In this document: positions 14,127 through 19,042 of the stretch, in pieces
How the letters are laid out: every line of letters begins with the position of its first letter
Position numbering within the stretch: position 1 is the stretch's first letter
From: Rhizobium sp. Q54
GTDB lineage: Bacteria; Bacteroidota; Bacteroidia; Flavobacteriales; Flavobacteriaceae
Direction of reading: 5' to 3'
DNA length: 19,042 bases
NCBI GenBank assembly: GCA_943324395.2
Contig: CALPLL020000008.1
Span: forward strand, 1 to 19,042
Notes under the pieces: generated by a model
What the model was told of the DNA's origin: nothing
Databases searched by the model: none
Seen by the model: only the letters and a program-made list of their open reading frames with translations
Program-made: the position numbers and the translations under genes

Positions 14127-15107
14127 ATGAAAATTGCAGTTGTAATTCTTAATTGGAACGGAAAGAAATTGTTAGAACAGTTTCTTCCTTCTGTTGTTCA
14201 AAATTCTCCTGAAGCAACTGTTTATCTTGCAGATAATGCCTCTACAGATGACTCGATTTCATTTACTAGCACTCATTTCCCATCAGTACAAATCATTAAA
14301 AACGAATATAACTTTGGATTTGCCAAAGGTTATAATGTAGCCTTAAAGAATGTAGATGCTGATATTTTTGCATTAGTAAACTCTGATGTTGAAGTGACAC
14401 CTAATTGGTTGCAACCAATACTAGAAACATTTAAAAACGAACCAAAAACAGCGATTATTCAACCTAAAATATTAGATTATAAACGAAAAGATTATTTTGA
14501 ATATGCTGGTGCTGGCGGAGGTTTTATAGATAAATACGGCTACCCTTTTTGTCGAGGGCGGATATTTGAAACTATTGAAAAAGACCAAGGACACTACAAT
14601 GATAATTGCGAAATTTTTTGGGCCTCAGGAGCTTGTTTTTTTATACGAAGTACGGTTTATAAAGAATTAAATGGCTTTGATAACGATTTCTTTGCTCACC
14701 AAGAAGAAATTGATTTGTGTTGGCGTGCAATCAATAAAAATTACACTATAAAATACAATGGTTTATCTACCATTTACCATGTTGGAGGAGCAACATTAAA
14801 CGAAGAAAATCCTAAAAAAACATTTTTGAACTTTCGAAACTCCTTGTTAATGTTGACCAAGAACTTACCTAAAGAAAAACTATTTCAAATTATTTTTATC
14901 CGAATGCTTTTGGATGGGATTGCTGGAATTCGATTTTTATTTCAGGGTAAATTTGCACATTTATTTTCAATACTAAAAGCTCATTTTCATTACTACCATT
15001 TGATTAATAAAAATTTAAAAAAGCGAGATAATTTTCAAGCAAAATCCTATTTTAAAAAAAATAGTATTGTTTATGATTATTATGTAACAAACAAACATAA
15101 TTTTTGA
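14127..15107 (+). CDS. Family 2 glycosyltransferase
   Basis: The 326-residue protein has a GT-A fold N-terminus: VVILNWNG (5-12), YLADNASTDDS (33-43) and NFGFAKGYN (62-70), with NSDVEV (85-90) as the metal/nucleotide-sugar motif. FWASGACFFIRSTVY (164-178) and FAHQEEIDLCWR (189-200) supply the acceptor side and the likely catalytic acid residues. These signatures are typical of the rhamnosyltransferase-like branch of GT2. No clear TM helix is present; a hydrophobic, basic C-terminal region (about 252-300) may bind the membrane surface. The donor and acceptor sugars cannot be read from sequence. It follows the HsdR-N gene by 3 nt, a translational-coupling distance, although the two functions look unrelated. 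Confidence 0.9.
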   Translation: MKIAVVILNWNGKKLLEQFLPSVVQNSPEATVYLADNASTDDSISFTSTHFPSVQIIKNEYNFGFAKGYNVALKNVDADIFALVNSDVEVTPNWLQPILETFKNEPKTAIIQPKILDYKRKDYFEYAGAGGGFIDKYGYPFCRGRIFETIEKDQGHYNDNCEIFWASGACFFIRSTVYKELNGFDNDFFAHQEEIDLCWRAINKNYTIKYNGLSTIYHVGGATLNEENPKKTFLNFRNSLLMLTKNLPKEKLFQIIFIRMLLDGIAGIRFLFQGKFAHLFSILKAHFHYYHLINKNLKKRDNFQAKSYFKKNSIVYDYYVTNKHNF

Positions 15108-15140
15108 ATTTTTTTTAACAAATCATATAATTATTTTCTT

Positions 15141-15148
15141 TAGTTTTG
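15141..15148 (+). promoter_or_regulatory. Candidate -7 box for the OmpA/Pal-like lipoprotein gene
   Basis: TAGTTTTG matches TAnnTTTG and lies 17 nt before the ATG at 15166. No -33 TTG is found at normal spacing. Confidence 0.45.
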
Positions 15149-15165
15149 TAAAAAATAAAAACCTC

Positions 15166-15996
15166 ATGAAAAGAATCATTTTAGCATTATCGTTGGTCGC
15201 TTTGTTGACAACTTCTTGTGTATCAAAGAAAAAATTTGTTGCCTTGGAGGCAAAAAACAAAGAAATTCAAGATTTATTAAATTCTTGCACAGTTAAATTA
15301 AACATTTGTAATACTGAAAAAGATGCTCTTGCAAGTCAAATTGAATTTCTAAAGAAAAACAATCAGAATCTGATTCAAAACATGGATAATATGACTACAT
15401 TATCTACAAAAGGAGCTCAAAATATTGAAAAAGCGTTAGAAACCATTAAAGAAAAAGACATTAAAATTTCTAGAATGCAGGATGCTTTAACCAAAAAAGA
15501 TAGTCTTACTTTAGCATTGGTTACCAGTATTAAGAGTTCTGTAGGAGTTACCGATCCAGATATTGAAGTAAATGTAGAAAAAGGAGTTGTTTTCATCTCA
15601 ATTGCTGATAAATTACTTTTTAAAAGTGGAAGTTATTTAGTTAGTGATCGTGCAAAAGAAGTACTTGCTAAAGTAGCTAAAATTATAAATGAAAAACCTA
15701 CATTTGAATGTATGGTTGAAGGCCACACTGATAATGTTCCGTTCATTGGTAACAACATATTAATTGACAACTGGGATTTGAGCGCGAAACGTTCTACTGC
15801 AATTGTTAGAGTTTTAACTAAAGATTTAAAAGTAAATCCAAAACAGTTAATTGCTGCTGGACGTGGGGAATTTGTTCCGTTAGTTGAAAATAATTCAGTT
15901 GCAAATAGAGCAATCAATAGAAGAACTCGTATTGTAATTCTTCCTAAAATCGACGAATTTTACGAAATGATCGAAAAAGAAATGAAGAAACAGTAA
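15166..15996 (+). CDS. OmpA-family (Pal-like) peptidoglycan-binding lipoprotein
   Basis: The 276-residue protein starts with a lipoprotein signal peptide with lipobox TTSC (acylated C18). A coiled-coil region (about 20-115) rich in K, E, N and L follows, then an OmpA C-terminal domain (about 135-260). That domain shows LLFKSGSYLVS (150-160), VEGHTDNVPF (184-193), NWDLSAKRSTAIVRVL (202-217), AAGRGEFVPL (230-239) and NRRTRIVI (251-258). It should anchor the outer membrane to the peptidoglycan through the LSAKR and NRRTRI residues. The long coiled coil probably sets the distance between membrane and wall. It is monocistronic, with its own promoter and strong terminator. Confidence 0.92.
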   Translation: MKRIILALSLVALLTTSCVSKKKFVALEAKNKEIQDLLNSCTVKLNICNTEKDALASQIEFLKKNNQNLIQNMDNMTTLSTKGAQNIEKALETIKEKDIKISRMQDALTKKDSLTLALVTSIKSSVGVTDPDIEVNVEKGVVFISIADKLLFKSGSYLVSDRAKEVLAKVAKIINEKPTFECMVEGHTDNVPFIGNNILIDNWDLSAKRSTAIVRVLTKDLKVNPKQLIAAGRGEFVPLVENNSVANRAINRRTRIVILPKIDEFYEMIEKEMKKQ

Positions 15997-16008
15997 CATC
16001 GCTTTTAG

Positions 16009-16022
16009 CTAACAGCTGTTAG
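16009..16022. repeat. Perfect 14-bp palindrome 3' of the OmpA-like gene
   Basis: CTAACAGCTGTTAG equals its own reverse complement. It lies between the stop codon and the intrinsic terminator, and has no T-run of its own. It could be a protein-binding site or an extra 3' hairpin; no function can be assigned. Confidence 0.5.
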
Positions 16023-16037
16023 TTTGTTCAGAAATAC

Positions 16038-16071
16038 AAAAACGTCTTGAAAATTCAAGACGTTTTTTTTT
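16038..16071 (+). terminator. Strong intrinsic terminator of the OmpA-like gene, possibly bidirectional
   Basis: AAAAACGTCTTG (16038-16049) pairs perfectly with CAAGACGTTTTT (16056-16067) around a 6-nt loop. It is followed by an unbroken T-run at 16063-16071. On the minus strand the same stem is followed by TTTTTG, so it may also stop the converging YciO-family transcript ending at 16095. Confidence 0.92.
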
Positions 16072-16094
16072 ATAAATATCAAATTAAAAACTGC

Positions 16095-16715
16095 TTAAAG
16101 AATATCCAAACTTCCTTTTCCTTCTCTAATAACCACTGGTTCAAATTCTGATAAATCAATAATGGTTGAACCAATATTATCGCCATAACCTCCATCAATT
16201 ACTAAATCGACAAGGTTTTGCCATTTCTCAAAAATCAATTCTGGATCGGTAGAATATTCCAAAACTTCATCTTCATCATGAATGGATGTTGAAACGATTG
16301 GATTTCCCAATTGACGTACAATTTCTAAAGCAATTGCATTATCGGGAACTCGGATTCCTACCGTAGTTTTTTTCTTAAATTCTTTTGGTAAATTATTATT
16401 TCCTGGGAGAATGAAAGTATAAGGTCCTGGTAAAGCTCTTTTTAGAATTTTAAATGTTGCGGTATCTATTTGTTTAATGTAATCGGAAATATGACTTAAA
16501 TCAGAGCATACAAATGAAAAATTGGCTTTTTCCAACTTCACTCCTTTTATTTTCGCAATGCGCTCCAAAGCTTTGGTATTGGTAATATCACAGCCCAAGC
16601 CATAAACGGTATCTGTTGGATATATCACCAAACCACCATTTTTCAATACCTCAACCACTTTTTTAATAGCGACTTCATTGGGATTGTTTTCGTATATTTT
16701 TATGAATTGAGCCAT
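16095..16715 (-). CDS. YciO/Sua5/YrdC-family protein (possible threonylcarbamoyl-AMP synthase paralog)
   Basis: The 206-residue protein has the YrdC fold: GGLVIYPTDTVYGLGCD (27-43), RIAKIKG (52-58), FSFVCSDLSHISDYI (66-80), LPGPYTFILPG (95-105), VGIRVPD (119-125), PIVSTSIHDED (139-149) and VVIREGKGS (194-202). Its length and the SDLSHISDY and VIDGGYG segments match YciO better than TsaC as I recall them. Of the KxR...SxN signature of true threonylcarbamoyl-AMP synthases, the R is V59 and the N is H146. Its role in the t6A tRNA modification is therefore uncertain, and a YciO-like function is equally likely. It lies 43 nt downstream of the uvrD stop on the same strand, so the two may be cotranscribed; a heptamer array fills the gap. 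Confidence 0.88.
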   Translation of the reverse strand: MAQFIKIYENNPNEVAIKKVVEVLKNGGLVIYPTDTVYGLGCDITNTKALERIAKIKGVKLEKANFSFVCSDLSHISDYIKQIDTATFKILKRALPGPYTFILPGNNNLPKEFKKKTTVGIRVPDNAIALEIVRQLGNPIVSTSIHDEDEVLEYSTDPELIFEKWQNLVDLVIDGGYGDNIGSTIIDLSEFEPVVIREGKGSLDIL

Positions 16716-16720
16716 TAAAA

Positions 16721-16755
16721 ATTTAAGAATTTAGATTTAAGATATTAGAATTAAG
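16721..16755. repeat. Tandem heptamer repeat between uvrD/pcrA and the YciO-family gene
   Basis: Five contiguous 7-bp units fit AWTTWAG with few exceptions: ATTTAAG, AATTTAG, ATTTAAG, ATATTAG, AATTAAG. The array ends 5 nt before the YciO-family start codon (16715) and almost fills the gap to the uvrD stop. Orientation relative to the downstream gene is the same as at holA. Confidence 0.8.
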
Positions 16756-16758
16756 CGT

Positions 16759-19042
16759 TTATCCGATTACATCCAATTTTGCAAAACGAAGTAATAATTT
16801 TTTGATACCTCCGACTTCAAATTTGATTTCTGCTTTCTTATCTGCACCTACACCTTCTAAGTTAATGACTTCCCCTTTTCCGAAACGTTCGTGCATTACT
16901 AAATTTCCAATCGTTAATTTATTGTCAAATAAATTGGCTGCACCTGAAGGAGCATTTGAATTTACTGGTTTTAAATTTCTAACAGTTGCCGGTTGTTCAT
17001 CACCATATTGTTTAGGTGGCGTTCCTCCTATTGGCTTAGCCAAACGCAATTTTGATTTATCGACATCACCAAAAATATCGCTATCAATCATTGGTTTGTA
17101 CCTATAATTATTTTCTTCTGGAGTTAAATATTCCAAATATTGACCGTCAATTTCTTCAATAAATCGGGAAGGTTCACTATCTGTTAATTTTCCCCAACGG
17201 TAACGCGATTGCGCATACGTTAAATACGCTTGGTGTTCCGCACGAGTTAAAGCCACATAAAACAATCTGCGTTCCTCCTCTAATTCACTTCGGGTGCTCA
17301 TACTCATTGCACTAGGAAATAAATCTTCTTCCATTCCCACAACAAAAACGGTTGGAAATTCCAATCCTTTTGCCAAGTGAATGGTCATTAAAGCCACACG
17401 ATCTTCATCGCCAGTATCTTTATCTAAATCGGTGGCCAAAGCTACATCTTCCATAAACTCACCTAAAGCACCACGAGCTCCATCAATTTCTTTTTGGCCT
17501 TCGGTAAAATCTTTAATACCGTTTAATAATTCTTCAATATTTTCAATTTTAGCAATTCCCTCAGGAGTTCCATCTTTTTTCAATTCTTGAACCAATCCTG
17601 TTTTTTTAGCTACATGATCGGCAATATAAAAAGCATCTTGATTTTCATTAATCACCTGAAAACTTTGAATCATCGTCACAAAATCAGTTAGCTTTTGCTT
17701 TGCACCAGAATTAAGTTTTAGATCAATTTTATCAATGTTTTGCATTACTTCAAATATTGATCTTTTGTAATGATTGGCTGCTATAGTTAATTTTTCTACT
17801 GTAGTATCACCAATTCCTCGCGCCGGATAATTGATAACACGAATTAATGCTTCTTCGTCTTTAGGATTGATAATTAAACGCAAATAACATAAAACATCCT
17901 TTATTTCTTTCCTTTGATAGAAGGACAAACCTCCATAAATTCGATACGGAATATCTTTTTTTCGCAAGGCATCTTCCATTGCTCTAGATTGTGCATTGGT
18001 TCGATATAAAATGGCAAATTGCCCGTTCATCATTTGGTTTTGCATTTTCTGTTCCCAAATGGTACTTGCAACGAATCGGCCTTCTTCCCCATCGGTTAAA
18101 CTACGATGCACTCGAATTTTATTTCCAGAATCATTTGCTGTCCAAACGATTTTGTCCAATTTGGTTTTATTTTTTTCAATGATAGAATTGGCAGCTTCAA
18201 CAATATTCTTGGTAGAACGATAGTTTTGCTCCAATCGATAGGTTTTAACGCCTTCATAATCTTTTTGGAAATTCAAGATGTTATTGATATTGGCTCCACG
18301 AAAAGCATAAATACTTTGCGCATCATCACCTACCACACAAATATTCTGAAATTTATCTGATAATGCTCGAACAATTAAATATTGAGAATGATTGGTATCT
18401 TGGTACTCATCAACTAGAATATATCTAAATCGGTCTTGGTATTTTGCTAAAACTTCAGGGAAACGATTCAATAATTCGTTGGTTTTTAAAAGCAAATCAT
18501 CAAAATCCATAGCGCCAGATTTAAAACAACGATCTACATAATTTTGATATATTTCTCCTAATCGAGGTTTTTTTGACATCGCATCGGCTTCCATTAATTC
18601 TGGATTATTGAAATAAGCCTTAACCGTAATCAAACTATTTTTGTAAGAGGAAATTCTACTTAATACTTGTTTTGGTTTGTAGATGTCTTTATCCAACTGC
18701 ATTTCTTTAATAACTGCAGAAATTAATCTTACTGAATCTTGAGTGTCATAAATGGTAAAATTGGAAGGGTAACCCAATTTATCAGATTCCGATCTAAGAA
18801 TTCTTGCAAAAACGGAGTGGAAAGTTCCCATCCAAAGATTTTTTGCTTCGTTAGTTCCAACAATATCAGAGATTCTTTTTTTCATTTCACGAGCTGCTTT
18901 GTTCGTGAATGTTAATGCCAAAATACTAAAAGCGTCAACGCCCAAACTCATTAGATAAGCAATTCTAATGGTTAAAACTCTTGTTTTTCCTGAACCAGCA
19001 CCAGCAATAATTATCATTGGACCGTCCTTTTGGAGAACTGGC
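16759..19042 (-). CDS. UvrD/PcrA-type superfamily 1A DNA helicase, 5' end cut by the right edge
   Basis: The open frame continues past the ATG at 19017 to the window edge, adding PVLQKDGP before MIIIAGAGSGKT. That ATG is therefore internal and the true start lies outside. Numbered from that Met, the motifs are GAGSGKT (6-12), TFTNKAAREM (36-45), VDEYQDTN (202-209), VVGDDAQSIYAFRGA (228-242), LEQNYRS (262-268), MTIHLAKGLEFP (544-555) and EEERRLFYVALTRAE (580-594). A C-terminal Tudor-like module follows (about 700-752, GNLVMHERFGKGEVINLEG). UvrD/PcrA are 3'-5' helicases for nucleotide-excision and mismatch repair, plasmid replication and removal of stalled RNA polymerase; the C-terminal module contacts RNA polymerase in PcrA. 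UvrD and PcrA cannot be told apart here, and a Rep-type role is less likely because of the C-terminal module. Confidence 0.95.
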   Translation of the reverse strand, partial: PVLQKDGPMIIIAGAGSGKTRVLTIRIAYLMSLGVDAFSILALTFTNKAAREMKKRISDIVGTNEAKNLWMGTFHSVFARILRSESDKLGYPSNFTIYDTQDSVRLISAVIKEMQLDKDIYKPKQVLSRISSYKNSLITVKAYFNNPELMEADAMSKKPRLGEIYQNYVDRCFKSGAMDFDDLLLKTNELLNRFPEVLAKYQDRFRYILVDEYQDTNHSQYLIVRALSDKFQNICVVGDDAQSIYAFRGANINNILNFQKDYEGVKTYRLEQNYRSTKNIVEAANSIIEKNKTKLDKIVWTANDSGNKIRVHRSLTDGEEGRFVASTIWEQKMQNQMMNGQFAILYRTNAQSRAMEDALRKKDIPYRIYGGLSFYQRKEIKDVLCYLRLIINPKDEEALIRVINYPARGIGDTTVEKLTIAANHYKRSIFEVMQNIDKIDLKLNSGAKQKLTDFVTMIQSFQVINENQDAFYIADHVAKKTGLVQELKKDGTPEGIAKIENIEELLNGIKDFTEGQKEIDGARGALGEFMEDVALATDLDKDTGDEDRVALMTIHLAKGLEFPTVFVVGMEEDLFPSAMSMSTRSELEEERRLFYVALTRAEHQAYLTYAQSRYRWGKLTDSEPSRFIEEIDGQYLEYLTPEENNYRYKPMIDSDIFGDVDKSKLRLAKPIGGTPPKQYGDEQPATVRNLKPVNSNAPSGAANLFDNKLTIGNLVMHERFGKGEVINLEGVGADKKAEIKFEVGGIKKLLLRFAKLDVIG

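Noticed and set aside
18990..19017. ATG 19017 as the real start of the UvrD/PcrA helicase
   Set aside because: The frame stays open to the edge and encodes PVLQKDGP, the usual residues before the Walker A region, so the gene is truncated by the window.

Overview
The window looks like chromosome of a flavobacterium-type member of the Bacteroidota. The DNA is strongly AT-rich. Starts lack strong Shine-Dalgarno sequences, and several genes are preceded by the Bacteroidota -7 box TAnnTTTG. The protein set (EttA-type ABC-F, HolA next to an HsdR-N protein, a TPR hybrid kinase, a 60-residue membrane protein of a flavobacterial type) fits that group. The calls come from reading motifs by eye; no database search was run.

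Left part (1-5405): a CorA-type magnesium channel gene runs off the left edge. It is divergent from hutI (imidazolonepropionase). hutI is followed by an oppositely oriented gene for a single-pass coiled-coil protein, then hutG (formimidoylglutamase). HutI and HutG are two steps of histidine degradation to glutamate; hutH and hutU are not in the window. A RhlE-type DEAD-box RNA helicase follows, and its stop codon interlocks with that of the next, convergent gene.

Middle (5402-12316): a TPR/hybrid histidine kinase and the ribosome-associated ABC-F ATPase EttA are both on the minus strand. EttA has a clear promoter and a leader of about 150 nt. Then comes the least conserved-looking part: an AT-rich spacer, a minus-strand kelch/TM protein whose cytoplasmic tail looks like a winged helix, a divergent lipoprotein made of two copies of one domain of about 106 residues, and a second AT-rich spacer with several inverted repeats. 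This kelch-regulator/lipoprotein pair is the best candidate here for an undescribed sensing or envelope system.

Right part (12317-19042): a small two-TM membrane protein and holA (DNA polymerase III delta) lie on the minus strand. Divergent from holA is a two-gene unit: a stand-alone PD-(D/E)XK protein of the HsdR-N type and a GT2 glycosyltransferase 3 nt downstream. An OmpA/Pal-like lipoprotein with a strong intrinsic terminator follows. On the minus strand, a uvrD/pcrA helicase (5' end cut by the right edge) is followed by a YciO/Sua5-family gene.

Across the window, 7-bp-period AT-rich repeats sit directly upstream of the start codons of holA and the YciO-family gene, and in degenerate form upstream of ettA. 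No tRNA, rRNA, CRISPR array, insertion sequence or phage gene was seen.
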